From Dokdonia sp. (GTDB lineage Bacteria; Bacteroidota; Bacteroidia; Flavobacteriales; Flavobacteriaceae), in NCBI GenBank assembly GCA_020630915.1, contig JAHDIF010000001.1, forward strand, positions 203,073 to 267,072: 64,000 nucleotides of DNA, read 5' to 3'. Of the stretch, positions 45,502 through 54,549 are shown in pieces (within the stretch, counting starts at the first letter, position 1; the number at the start of each line of letters is the position of its first letter). The notes beneath the pieces were generated by a model. That model had not been told where the DNA came from and did not search any database. It saw only the letters and a list, made by a program, of their open reading frames with translations. The position numbers and the translations under genes are program-made.

Positions 45502-46443
45502 TTAAGTAATACTCAACAATCTTGAGATTAAATCTACATTCTTGGGCAAACGTCCCACATTTTGCAATTTAATGGCTGCAAGGGATAGGGCAATTTTTAA
45601 GCAGCGTTCTATTTTTAAGTTTTGGATGTAGGCAAACAAAAAACCACTCCAAAAAGCATCTCCCGCTCCAGTTGCGTCTAGAATATTATCTACCTTTTCT
45701 GCAGGCAAGGTAATGGGATCTTTATGCTTTCGCGAAAGCGTAACACCCTTACTACCGAGCGTGAGACATACTGTAGTTACTTTAAGATGATCGTGAAAGA
45801 AGGTAAAAATTTCTTCGTGAGATAACTGTTTTTCAAACAAGCGATCCATATCATCTTCGCTAATCTTCACCAAAGGATCGTAGGCACAATACTGCGTAAT
45901 ACATTCAATCGCTTTGCTTCTGTCTTTCCAAATTCGATCAGAATAATTAATATCAATACTGAGTGTGGATCCTAAGGCTTGAGCTTCTTTGGCTTTTGCT
46001 AGAATCGTATTACGTGCAGGATTTTTACTTAATGCAAAAGCCGTCGTGTGAAAGACTTTTGTTTTTTCGAGGATTTCTGTAGGGATTTGATTTTCTGTGA
46101 TCATCAAATCTGCTTTTCTAAACGGTACAAAATCTGGTGTTCCTGTTGTTTTAGAAACAAAAATAACAGACGTTGGATGTATCTCATCTTCTCGAACACA
46201 TTCCGTTGAAACTTCATTTTCTGCCATCTTTTCTTTTACATACTCGCCAAAACCATCCTTACCTATGGTACCTGCCATACGCACATTCATCCCTAATCGA
46301 GTCATATTCATAGCCACATTTGCAGGGGAACCCCCTAAATATCTATGATAATCCTTAGTTTGTGAAATCTTAGCTTCTGCCTGATGACCTATAAAGTCTA
46401 TCAGGATCTCACCTACACATATGATATCTATTGTGTGTTTCAT
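45502..46443 (-). CDS. PfkB-family sugar kinase (fructokinase-like)
   Basis: The 313-residue protein has the ribokinase fold: GEILIDFIG and the glycine-rich GGSPANVAMNMTRLG near the N-terminus, and the catalytic DATGAGDAFWSGF near 256-268, with Asp as the base. Homologues of this form are usually fructokinases, and the operon (glycosidases plus transporters) supports phosphorylation of a sugar monomer released from a disaccharide. It overlaps the preceding gene by four bases. Residues LSRK are encoded by an exact palindrome copy at 45726. Confidence 0.88.
   Translation of the reverse strand: MKHTIDIICVGEILIDFIGHQAEAKISQTKDYHRYLGGSPANVAMNMTRLGMNVRMAGTIGKDGFGEYVKEKMAENEVSTECVREDEIHPTSVIFVSKTTGTPDFVPFRKADLMITENQIPTEILEKTKVFHTTAFALSKNPARNTILAKAKEAQALGSTLSIDINYSDRIWKDRSKAIECITQYCAYDPLVKISEDDMDRLFEKQLSHEEIFTFFHDHLKVTTVCLTLGSKGVTLSRKHKDPITLPAEKVDNILDATGAGDAFWSGFLFAYIQNLKIERCLKIALSLAAIKLQNVGRLPKNVDLISRLLSIT
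45726..45739. repeat. Palindrome GCTTTCGCGAAAGC inside the pfkB-family gene
   Basis: This is an exact copy read in the LSRK frame (VTLSRKHKDP), just before the active-site region. Confidence 0.95.
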
Positions 46444-47609
46444 GTAAGTAATCTATTCCCTTTTATATAATGTTCTAAAAGTACTTGTCCTGCTGCACTC
46501 CACGCACAGTAGGGAACGCCGTTAGGAGCTCCTGTATGAGAGTTGAAATTTTCATAAAAACTATGATCTTCTATACTATTGAGTTTTTCTATGGCACTCA
46601 ATACTTCTTGAGCGCCTAAAGCTTCTTTTTGAAGTACCAGACCGCATCCATAAAACCCATTTACCATTTGCCAGGCACCTCCATTATGAAACTCATACGG
46701 ATGATTTCTAAACTCGTACTTACAGTTATTGGTAAGCCATTTCCAGTCTTCATCTTCTTCCTTTATCACTGGCCAAAATGCAGGAAGCAAATTCAATGAC
46801 AACTCTTCTTGCAATCCTCTGGTATATGTAAGTAGTTCTTTTTGGTCCTTCTCTGTACCTATTCCTAATAGTAAGGCTAGACTATTTGCAAAACCATCAA
46901 ATTGCGTTTGATATCCAGCGGGCTCTAAAGAGGCAACCCAATACGACGTCTCTTCCAGCGTTTTGTATGCATTGGGGTGATATACGCCTTGAGCATTTTG
47001 TGTCTTTTTATAATTTAAGCAAATTTTTGAGGTAATTGCTTTTTCTTTAGCACGCAGTTGCAGGTTATCTTCAAAATGCAAGAAGCTCCTAAGTGCCCAA
47101 ACACGTAACAGCTGATCATATAAGATAAATCCTTGCGTAGGGTACTCATCTGCCCAGTTTCCAGAACGTGGGACATACATAAGGTCACCATTGTTGTACT
47201 CCCAAGATTCTTGAATCTCAAAACCTTTTAATACCTGCGGTTTTAATTGCTCTAACAAAGAGGTGTCTTTTGTTATATAGGCATATTGACACACCCCAAT
47301 TATAAACCAAGCTACCGTATCTACGCGTCCTGCGAGTCCCCCATAGCTTACCTCTACACCTTGCTTACCAAAATATACATTAGAAGGTATCATCCCACGG
47401 CTATGTTGATGATCTGCTAGAGTAAGGAGCGTATTTTTCATCCCTTCAACTAGTTCTTGATTTCCATCTAGCAGCCCTGCCAGACCGCAGATAACACCAT
47501 CTCTGGCCCACACGCGTTTGTAATTTGCAATATCGTTTGCACTAGCTAGAAAACCTCTAGGACTTGCTACCTTCTTGAGTAATTGTATGGAGTGTTCGTA
47601 AGGGCTCAT
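46440..47609 (-). CDS. (alpha/alpha)6-barrel glycosidase, debranching-enzyme-like
   Basis: The 389-residue protein resembles the catalytic domain of amylo-1,6-glucosidase/GH100-type enzymes: KRVWARDGVICGLAGLLDG, YGGLAGRVDTVAWFIIG, DLMYVPRSGNWADEYPTQGF and YEFHNGGAWQMVNGFYG. There is no signal peptide, so it should act in the cytoplasm on imported sugar. With a fructokinase-like kinase next door, sucrose or a related fructoside is a plausible substrate, but a glucan oligosaccharide is also possible. It overlaps the trehalase stop by one base and pfkB by four. Confidence 0.6.
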   Translation of the reverse strand: MSPYEHSIQLLKKVASPRGFLASANDIANYKRVWARDGVICGLAGLLDGNQELVEGMKNTLLTLADHQHSRGMIPSNVYFGKQGVEVSYGGLAGRVDTVAWFIIGVCQYAYITKDTSLLEQLKPQVLKGFEIQESWEYNNGDLMYVPRSGNWADEYPTQGFILYDQLLRVWALRSFLHFEDNLQLRAKEKAITSKICLNYKKTQNAQGVYHPNAYKTLEETSYWVASLEPAGYQTQFDGFANSLALLLGIGTEKDQKELLTYTRGLQEELSLNLLPAFWPVIKEEDEDWKWLTNNCKYEFRNHPYEFHNGGAWQMVNGFYGCGLVLQKEALGAQEVLSAIEKLNSIEDHSFYENFNSHTGAPNGVPYCAWSAAGQVLLEHYIKGNRLLT

Positions 47610-49528
47610 TAAAAAAGTTGATCTGGATCTATAAGTTTATCTAATTGGGTTCTATATTCTTGTGCAAGTAACGACAATCCAAGTTGGTAACTCGCGTTCA
47701 TCCAGCCAAAACCGCTGGTAGTGATATAGTCAAATTCTGTTCCTACATTACCATACTCTGCAAATACTTTATGTGTGGCAGAAACCACATCATACTTTTC
47801 TGGGATTACCCCATTGAAGTCTACCGCATTGCGAGTGATCATCCATAGCCACCTGTAGATAAGTTCCTGTGCCTCCTTATTGAAACCGTAGTTAAGTAAG
47901 CCTTGCCAGATAAGCATTTGATGAGGAGCCCACCCGTTAGGATAATCCCACTGGCGTTGTACAGCATCTTGCCCAAACTTATCGTGCATAGCCCTAGACG
48001 TTCCTGCAATGCCTCCCTTTTCTTTCAGGTTTTTCATAAGATTTTTGACCATCTTAGGAACTTTACTTTGATCTACAAGTCCAGCCCAAAGTGGAAAATA
48101 ATTTGATGCACTCTCAAAGTGTGTTTGCTTCTTAGTCTGGACGTTATAGTCAAAATACTTTCCTGCTTCTTCATTCCATAGAAAAGAATTCATACGTTCT
48201 ATTCTTTCATAAGATACTGTCCACCAATAAGTACCGTGATATCCTTCCAACTCTCCGTTAAAATATGTGTCAATAATATATGCAAAGTCTACTTCATACT
48301 TATAAAGCAAACTATTAAGATCTACCACATTGAGATCTGCACACACATCATCCAGACGCCAGCTGGTATCGTGCCCACTCTCTCTAAGGCTTCGATCGTG
48401 GGTGAAATAGGTGTCTAACTCCTGCGATTTGTAATCTCCTGATTGGTATAATCTTACTAACTCTGCTACAGATATTGGAGTTGAATTTTTGCCAGTGCGG
48501 CTCGCACCTTTTGCGAAAGCGGATAGATGTTCATCAAAATGTCCTCCTTCTGTTTCTGGCGGCACACCTATTCCCTGAGCATAATATCTGTTGAGTCCAT
48601 TTTCGGTAAGTCGCGGCGCTTGCATCCAGACGGTCTCGTATTCTTTGATTGCCGTTTTGGTTACGCTAGCGAGCCATTCTTTCCCAAGAGAAGGATCTTT
48701 TTCGTAAGTTTCTACAATAAACGAACTCAAAAATGGAGGTTGGGTGCGGGTGAGATAATAGCTTCTATTTGCATTAAGAATTTTTCCATAGTGCTCTATC
48801 TGGTAACAGAAATTATCAATCATTGCTTTGGCAAGATCTACGCGATCATCAAGCAATAATCCTATACCTTCAAAATAGCTATCCCAGCCATACATCTCAT
48901 TAAATCGTCCGCCAGGAACCACAAATGGAATTCCTTTTCCGTTTTCTAAACCAAGAGCAAGAATACCTGGCTTTTCATTGATAGACTTTACATATTGAGG
49001 GGTGATCTCCTTAGGTAAAACCACCACTTCTAGATTAGGAAATTCTTCCTTAAGACTGGTGTAATAATCTATTCCAGCACTATCTGTGCTAGGCACATAC
49101 ATACGCTGTTTTGTGTCTTGAGACTTGGTGTCTGTAAGTATTTTTGACAAGCCTTCTTTATCAATCGTACGAGTAAGATCGTCCCAAAAGTAATCACGTA
49201 TCATTCTATTGATACGATCTGTAGGATTTTCTTCTATTTTCCAGAGAGGGATTGAAGCTTCTACTTTGCCTAATGCTTTTTCTAGTGCGAGTTCTTGTAA
49301 AAAATTCGATAAATGATACGTACCACTTATGGTATACGCTTTCGCGAAATCGTGCTTCTGAGATTCACGACCAACGGGAGAGCGAAGCGGTAAATCAGAA
49401 TCATTAAACACCTCAATCTCAAACGCCTTAGGCCCTTGGTCTTCTATCGTGATTTTTTTATCTCCATCTGTATCTTCTTGCGCTAGAAGTTTCTGAAGTG
49501 TTTGTGAGATATTACCCTTGAAGTGCAT
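47609..49528 (-). CDS. treA: Cytoplasmic trehalase (GH37)
   Basis: The enzyme splits trehalose into two glucose molecules. Both family signatures are present: PGGRFNEMYGWDSYFEGIGL near 208-227 and QWDYPNGWAPHQ near 525-536. The 639-residue protein has no signal peptide. An EF-hand-like calcium loop, DTDGDKKITIED, sits at 19-30. Residues 44-64 are encoded by the extended palindromic repeat (49338-49397) and so look inserted, while LSAFAKGA near 337-344 comes from a second, decayed palindrome. Its start overlaps the upstream MFS gene by 17 bases. Confidence 0.92.
   Translation of the reverse strand: MHFKGNISQTLQKLLAQEDTDGDKKITIEDQGPKAFEIEVFNDSDLPLRSPVGRESQKHDFAKAYTISGTYHLSNFLQELALEKALGKVEASIPLWKIEENPTDRINRMIRDYFWDDLTRTIDKEGLSKILTDTKSQDTKQRMYVPSTDSAGIDYYTSLKEEFPNLEVVVLPKEITPQYVKSINEKPGILALGLENGKGIPFVVPGGRFNEMYGWDSYFEGIGLLLDDRVDLAKAMIDNFCYQIEHYGKILNANRSYYLTRTQPPFLSSFIVETYEKDPSLGKEWLASVTKTAIKEYETVWMQAPRLTENGLNRYYAQGIGVPPETEGGHFDEHLSAFAKGASRTGKNSTPISVAELVRLYQSGDYKSQELDTYFTHDRSLRESGHDTSWRLDDVCADLNVVDLNSLLYKYEVDFAYIIDTYFNGELEGYHGTYWWTVSYERIERMNSFLWNEEAGKYFDYNVQTKKQTHFESASNYFPLWAGLVDQSKVPKMVKNLMKNLKEKGGIAGTSRAMHDKFGQDAVQRQWDYPNGWAPHQMLIWQGLLNYGFNKEAQELIYRWLWMITRNAVDFNGVIPEKYDVVSATHKVFAEYGNVGTEFDYITTSGFGWMNASYQLGLSLLAQEYRTQLDKLIDPDQLF
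48507..48520. repeat. Palindrome with two changes inside the trehalase gene
   Basis: CCTTTTGCGAAAGC keeps 12 of 14 core bases and is read as AFAKG. Confidence 0.65.
49338..49397 (+). repeat. Extended palindromic element, copy D (inside the trehalase gene)
   Basis: It starts GCTTTCGCGAAATC and aligns along 60 bases with copies A-C (CTGAGATTCACGACCAACGG, then GAGAGCGAAGCGGTAAA). The gene is on the minus strand, so the element is read in the opposite direction from copy A yet stays open and in frame, ending in DFAKA. Confidence 0.82.
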
Positions 49529-50738
49529 TCTTTTCTGTTAAGCGTTTAAGAATAAAGTAGCATATGAGTAACACCGTCATAGGGATAAGCGTGAAGTAAA
49601 AGGCTTTTTGAGCACCTACTTCTTTAAAAAGATAACCAATGATTCTACTTCCTAGAGTACCACCTAATGCCGAAAAAATAACTATCAATCCTGTCATAGG
49701 ACTATGAACTTTTTTAGGTAAGGCAGAGAGTACCACAGAATTGAGTAGTGGGTAAATGGGCGCAATAAATAATCCAATTATTGGAAATGCAAACCCTAAA
49801 ATTGGTATGTCGCCTAAACCCTTTACTTCTTGCACTTCCAAGTTGAGTAACTTAGGCAGAACAAAAATGACTAAAAGCATCGCTACAATTGTACAAGCTG
49901 AAAGCACATAAATCCAATTAATCTTACGAGTAAGCGCCCCAGCAATTAACCTTCCTACACCGAGAGAAATAGCTAGAATACTAGCCATCATAATTGCTAA
50001 ATTTTCGGTTAGACCAAGGACTCTTTCATTAAAAGTAGGTAGCCAAGTCATTATACCTTGTTCTATCATAACAAAAAGAAAGGCACTAATCACAAAAACT
50101 ATAATAAGGATTTTGGAAAGGAGTTTGAACATCTCCATAAAATCCTGAGAGAGATCACTACCCTCTGGCTGCGGCGGGTTTTCGAACTTAGTGAATAATA
50201 ATATCACAAAAGATACTGCTGTCATTGCTGCCAGTAACCAATATACATTAAGCCAAGCATCTGGGTCACCCTCAGTATTAAACGCTGGAAATAAATAATA
50301 AGCTAAGGCTATTCCAAACATAAAAACTCCCTCCACAGAACTCATTAAAGAGTTGTGCTCTTTGGTGCCATCTGTCACTAAGCCAATAACGGAATAAACA
50401 GAAACTTTAATGAGCGCAAAGGATGCACCCACAGTAGCAAAAAGTAATTTTGCCGTGTCAAAAGAGTTTCCATAATACATCGCTATACACCCTATAGTGA
50501 CAAGAGCAAGAGCTATAAGCATAGCCTTTTTATACCCCAACCTAGGCAAAAATGAAGCAACTAAAAAAGATACTATCGCAATAGGTAAATCTTTAAATGC
50601 CTCTAAAATACTTGCAGTATCTTCTGCAACTCCGTAGTTATTTAGAGACTTGAGAATTACAATTCCTACGCTATTCAACAAAATAGCAAAGACAAAATAA
50701 TTAAGAAATAACGAAAGCTTAATTCCGAAGTGTTTCAT
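49512..50738 (-). CDS. MFS transporter, sugar-type
   Basis: The 408-residue protein has about 12 membrane helices and the two-halves pattern of the major facilitator superfamily, resembling the FHS/fucose-permease group (FLPRLGYKKAMLIALALVTI and ALGGTLGSRIIGYLF). It is the second transporter of the operon. Its position between the SLC45-like transporter and the trehalase gene supports import of a disaccharide or of released sugars; which one is not evident. Confidence 0.82.
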   Translation of the reverse strand: MKHFGIKLSLFLNYFVFAILLNSVGIVILKSLNNYGVAEDTASILEAFKDLPIAIVSFLVASFLPRLGYKKAMLIALALVTIGCIAMYYGNSFDTAKLLFATVGASFALIKVSVYSVIGLVTDGTKEHNSLMSSVEGVFMFGIALAYYLFPAFNTEGDPDAWLNVYWLLAAMTAVSFVILLFTKFENPPQPEGSDLSQDFMEMFKLLSKILIIVFVISAFLFVMIEQGIMTWLPTFNERVLGLTENLAIMMASILAISLGVGRLIAGALTRKINWIYVLSACTIVAMLLVIFVLPKLLNLEVQEVKGLGDIPILGFAFPIIGLFIAPIYPLLNSVVLSALPKKVHSPMTGLIVIFSALGGTLGSRIIGYLFKEVGAQKAFYFTLIPMTVLLICYFILKRLTEKNALQG

Positions 50739-50779
50739 CTTACATAGTTTAGTGCTGAATAGCAGTGTGTAATTTTAAA

Positions 50780-52102
50780 TTAGTGTGACAATTTATTTTT
50801 AGAGTCATTGAGTCTAAAAATAAGCAATGCAGCTATTACAAAGAAAACCGCACCAAATAGCATTGCATTAATGGCATTACTTCCTAGTAGATATTTATAT
50901 ATAGGCCCAAAGGTGAGTGTTTGTATAAACATAGGGATCACAATCATCATATTTAAAACTCCCATATAAACACCTCGGCGCTCTTGCGGTACAATTTTAG
51001 ACACCATAGTATAGGGTATTCCCATCATAGCAGCCCAGCCTATCCCAAAAAGAATCATTGGAACAAGCACAAGATTTGGATCTGAGATATAAGGAATTAA
51101 AAAAAGGGCAATTCCAGAACCTAGTACGCTAAGTGCATAGATCTTTTTTCCTCCAAACTTGACAGTAAGTGGGACTAGGGCAAGTGCAACGAGCATAGTG
51201 ACTGTATTGTAAGTAAGACTCATCTTTGCTGCTTGAGAAGCCGCTTCTGATGTACTGTATCCTAAAGTCAATTTAAAAAGGGGAGTCGTAAACTGCCAAT
51301 AAATAAAAAGGGCATACCATTGAAACAAATAGACAGCACCTAACCGCCACATAAATTTGGGCATGTTTTTAACAGCTTGAGATATTTCTCTAAAAGGTTC
51401 GGCTATTTTTTGAGAAAATGGCAGGGCTTTAATCTTATTAATTTCTTCTAACTCTTCATCTGTAGGTGGTATTTCTGGCGTTTTAAAAACAGAATACAAA
51501 ATAGTAACTAACGACAAGAAAGCTCCTATATAAAAAGAGTAATAAATCCATTGAGGAATGACACCTGCTTCTTCTACAGATTCTCCTCCAAAAAGATATT
51601 GGAAGAGCACTATAGAACCATTTGCTAGCAAAATTCCCGCCCCTACAAATAAACTCTGCATCTGATATCCTAAGCTCAATTGTTTTTCTGGAAGTTTATC
51701 TCCTACGAAAGCTCTGTAAGGTTCCATTGCCATATTGTTACCTACATCTAAAATCCATAATAACCCAACGGCAAACCAAAGCAAAGGACTGTGAGGAAAC
51801 AAGAAAAGACAAACACTACCTAAGAGTGCTCCAATTAAAAAATATGGTTTGCGCCTTCCCCATCTGTTCGACCAAGTTTTATCAGACATTGCCCCAATAA
51901 TAGGTTGTACAATTAATCCAGTTACTGGGCCCGCAATATTTAAAATAGGTAACATATCTTCAGGTGCACCGAGATATAAAAATATAGGATTAATAGCTGT
52001 TTGTTGCAGTCCAAAACTGTATTGAATTCCTAAGAATCCTACATTCATATTAAGAATTTGCCAGAAGGAAAGACTAGGTTTATTGATCTTAGGAAGTTTC
52101 AT
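50780..52102 (-). CDS. MFS transporter, SLC45/GPH sucrose-maltose type
   Basis: The 440-residue protein has about 12 membrane helices and hallmarks of SLC45-like disaccharide/H+ symporters: PVTGLIVQPIIGAMSDKT and NRWGRRKPYFLIGALLGSVC, with MEPYRAFVGDKLPEKQLSLG later. It is the first gene of the operon, starting 169 bases from an operator-like palindrome. It is the best candidate for importing the trehalose or sucrose that the two glycosidases break down. Confidence 0.87.
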   Translation of the reverse strand: MKLPKINKPSLSFWQILNMNVGFLGIQYSFGLQQTAINPIFLYLGAPEDMLPILNIAGPVTGLIVQPIIGAMSDKTWSNRWGRRKPYFLIGALLGSVCLFLFPHSPLLWFAVGLLWILDVGNNMAMEPYRAFVGDKLPEKQLSLGYQMQSLFVGAGILLANGSIVLFQYLFGGESVEEAGVIPQWIYYSFYIGAFLSLVTILYSVFKTPEIPPTDEELEEINKIKALPFSQKIAEPFREISQAVKNMPKFMWRLGAVYLFQWYALFIYWQFTTPLFKLTLGYSTSEAASQAAKMSLTYNTVTMLVALALVPLTVKFGGKKIYALSVLGSGIALFLIPYISDPNLVLVPMILFGIGWAAMMGIPYTMVSKIVPQERRGVYMGVLNMMIVIPMFIQTLTFGPIYKYLLGSNAINAMLFGAVFFVIAALLIFRLNDSKNKLSH

Positions 52103-52270
52103 ATTTTATATGGTATAATAGATGTTTGACATACCTAGATTTTCACATTGCTTTAAAGACATTCACAGGGTATCGTGACGGTTTTTGTCATTTTCGCATT
52201 AAAAAAGGTATTTGCTTGAGTGAATATACGTCTTGTTGCTAGAAAATAGCAAATTCGCAATGTAAGTTTA

Positions 52271-52284
52271 CGAAAACGTTTTCG
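52271..52284 (-). promoter_or_regulatory. LacI/GalR-type operator-like palindrome
   Basis: CGAAAACGTTTTCG is a perfect 14-base palindrome with the AAACGTTT centre typical of LacI-family operators, in the gap upstream of the disaccharide operon. It differs from the window-wide repeat (central CGCG), so it is not a member of that family. No LacI-type gene is in the window. Confidence 0.5.
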
Positions 52285-52286
52285 CT

Positions 52287-53219
52287 CTATGAGCGTTTCT
52301 TGAGCGCCTCAATATTTCTCGTCAATCCAGAGAATTTTGTGCGCTTCACGGCAGATTTTTTAAAAATTTCTGAGAATACTTCTTGGGTGATTTCTTCCCA
52401 GTCTTTCTTAGAGTATTCGAGAAGTTTTGGATTGGGATCAAATAAGGGTTCGCTATGACTTTTCGAAAATCGGTTCCACGGGCATACATCTTGGCATACA
52501 TCGCAACCAAACATCCAGTCATCTAGGTGCGCTTTCGCGAAAGCGGGCATCTCATTTTTTAACTCAATCGTAAAGTAACTTATACACTTACTGCCATCTA
52601 CTTGATAAGGTGCCACGATGGCTTGTGTGGGGCAAGCATCTATACAGGCGGTGCAACTCCCGCAATGATCGGTCACAGGAGTGTCGTAATCTAAGTCAAG
52701 ATCTATTATGAGCTCCGCAATAAAGTAAAAGGAGCCTGTCTTTTTTGACAATAAGTTGCTGTGCTTTCCAATCCATCCCAGTCCGCTTTTTGCAGCCCAT
52801 GCTTTATCAAGAACGGGAGCGCTGTCTACAAAAGCCCTACCGTGAACCTGACCTATTTCTTCTTGAATGGAGTGTAGAAACTCTTTAAGTTTATCCTTAA
52901 TCACAAAGTGATAATCCCGACCGTAGGCATACTTAGATATTTTATAGGAATCCTCCCGCTGTAATTCGTTAGGGTAGTAGTTAAGTAAGAGAGAAATCAC
53001 GCTTTTGGAACCTTCTACAAGCTTGGTGGGGTCCAACCGCTTGTCAAAATGGTTCTCCATATATTGCATCTCACCGTGCATATTTTTATTGAGCCACGCT
53101 TCCAGTCTAGGTGCTTCTTCTTCCAGAAAGCCCGCTTTGCTTATACCACAAGACATAAAACCCAGGCGCTTTGCTTCGGCTTTAATGAATGAGGTATGTT
53201 TAGAACGATTCTCTATCAC
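52287..53219 (-). CDS. queG: Epoxyqueuosine reductase
   Basis: QueG performs the last step of queuosine synthesis in tRNA, using cobalamin and iron-sulfur clusters. The 310-residue protein has two 4Fe-4S motifs: [16 protein letters not shown] near 184-199 and [11 protein letters not shown] near 240-250. The start must be GTG at 53219, the codon directly after the P450 stop, because no ATG is available before residue 22. Residues AFAKA are encoded by an exact palindrome copy. A typical family member is longer (with a HEAT domain), but shorter ones like this are common. Confidence 0.92.
   Translation of the reverse strand: MIENRSKHTSFIKAEAKRLGFMSCGISKAGFLEEEAPRLEAWLNKNMHGEMQYMENHFDKRLDPTKLVEGSKSVISLLLNYYPNELQREDSYKISKYAYGRDYHFVIKDKLKEFLHSIQEEIGQVHGRAFVDSAPVLDKAWAAKSGLGWIGKHSNLLSKKTGSFYFIAELIIDLDLDYDTPVTDHCGSCTACIDACPTQAIVAPYQVDGSKCISYFTIELKNEMPAFAKAHLDDWMFGCDVCQDVCPWNRFSKSHSEPLFDPNPKLLEYSKKDWEEITQEVFSEIFKKSAVKRTKFSGLTRNIEALKKRS
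52531..52544. repeat. Palindrome GCTTTCGCGAAAGC inside queG
   Basis: This is an exact copy read as AFAKA ([13 protein letters not shown]), between the two iron-sulfur motifs. Confidence 0.95.
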
Positions 53220-54548
53220 TTAGTGTGGAATGAACTCTAATATAGCATTTTTAGGTTTAAGAGTAATAAGTGGTATAATCGCAATATTGCTATGTAACGA
53301 TTTAATTTTAAAACGCTCCGTCACTTCTGATACCGCAAGGATCATTTCATACATCGCAAAGTTATTTCCTATACACATGCGAGGTCCCGCTCCAAAAGGA
53401 AAATAGGCTGGATGCTTCATTCCCGCGTTATCCTTAAACCTTTCTGGGTTAAACCGTTCTGGTTCCTCCCAATAATCTGTATGCATATGCATCTCAATAA
53501 CTGAGAATAGGAGATTAGATCCTCGTGGAAAATGATACCCATTAAAGGTATCGTCCTCAAGATTTACACGATCCATAAAATAAGCTGGCGGATATAAACG
53601 CATTGTTTCTTCTACCACTTGTTTTGCATACTCATGAGCACGCAAGAATTCCATTAGATTAGAAGAACTATTTTTTGCTTCAGCAGTTGCCATTTTAAGC
53701 TTTTCTTGCTCTTCTGGATGCCTTGCCAATAACTGAAATCCAAAAGTAAGCGCATTAGAAGTTGTCTCGTGTCCTGCAACAAATAGAATTAATATCTCAT
53801 CTATAAGCTGCTCTTCAGTCATCTCGCTACCATCTTCATAACGAGCATCTAGCAACATATCTAAAAGGTCATCATATCGCTCTCCACTGGATCTTCTATC
53901 CCGTACTAATTCTGAGAGAATATCTCGAGCCTCCTGCGTTAATGCCATATGCCTTTTTACAGGTCCAAAGTACTTAAAATACCATCCTAGAAAAGGCTGG
54001 CGTAGTTCTTTTACTAACATGCGTTGTGCCTCCTCAGTAATATATTGCAAACGATCTATACGGTCATTCCCAATATTTGAACTAAACAGGGACTTTGCGA
54101 CTACCTTAAACGCAAGACTATTACAAAACGGAAATACTTTAGTCTTTTCATTCGTAGGGATCGTATGTATTTCCTGAATAATAACCTCCTGCATCGTTTC
54201 TAGCAACAGTGCCAATTGCTTTTTATGAAATGCTGGTTGTATGAGTTTTCGTTGTTTTTTCCAGGATTCACCTTCATTAGTTAGCAATCCGTTACCTACG
54301 TATTTCTTGAGGTCTTTGGTCTGTATTTTGGACTTCGTATAGTTACGCTGGTTTTTCTGAAGGGTATATCTCAAAAACTCTGGATTTCTAGAAAATATTA
54401 CATGGTTTTTGGGCCCAATTACCAACTTAAAAATATCACCGTGTTTCTCAAAATTTTGACGATGGAACGGTAGCGGGTTTTTAACAATACTCCGAGCGTG
54501 CTTCAAGAATTTTAAAAAAGCTACGGTAGGAAGTTTATGCTCTGCCAT
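53220..54548 (-). CDS. Cytochrome P450
   Basis: The 442-residue protein has the I-helix motif AGHETTSN near 254-261, the ExxR-type EETMRLYPP, and the heme loop FGAGPRMCIGN with Cys392 as axial ligand. No signal peptide is seen. The build resembles the CYP4/CYP102-like group of bacterial fatty-acid-type P450s, but the substrate cannot be read. It overlaps nothing, lies one base after ruvB, and its stop codon is followed at once by the queG start in the same frame. Confidence 0.93.
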   Translation of the reverse strand: MAEHKLPTVAFLKFLKHARSIVKNPLPFHRQNFEKHGDIFKLVIGPKNHVIFSRNPEFLRYTLQKNQRNYTKSKIQTKDLKKYVGNGLLTNEGESWKKQRKLIQPAFHKKQLALLLETMQEVIIQEIHTIPTNEKTKVFPFCNSLAFKVVAKSLFSSNIGNDRIDRLQYITEEAQRMLVKELRQPFLGWYFKYFGPVKRHMALTQEARDILSELVRDRRSSGERYDDLLDMLLDARYEDGSEMTEEQLIDEILILFVAGHETTSNALTFGFQLLARHPEEQEKLKMATAEAKNSSSNLMEFLRAHEYAKQVVEETMRLYPPAYFMDRVNLEDDTFNGYHFPRGSNLLFSVIEMHMHTDYWEEPERFNPERFKDNAGMKHPAYFPFGAGPRMCIGNNFAMYEMILAVSEVTERFKIKSLHSNIAIIPLITLKPKNAILEFIPH

Positions 54549-54549
54549 C

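Noticed and set aside
52271-52284. CGAAAACGTTTTCG as a member of the dispersed palindrome family
   Set aside because: The centre is ACGT, not CGCG, and no other copy was seen in the window; it is better read as an operator-like site.
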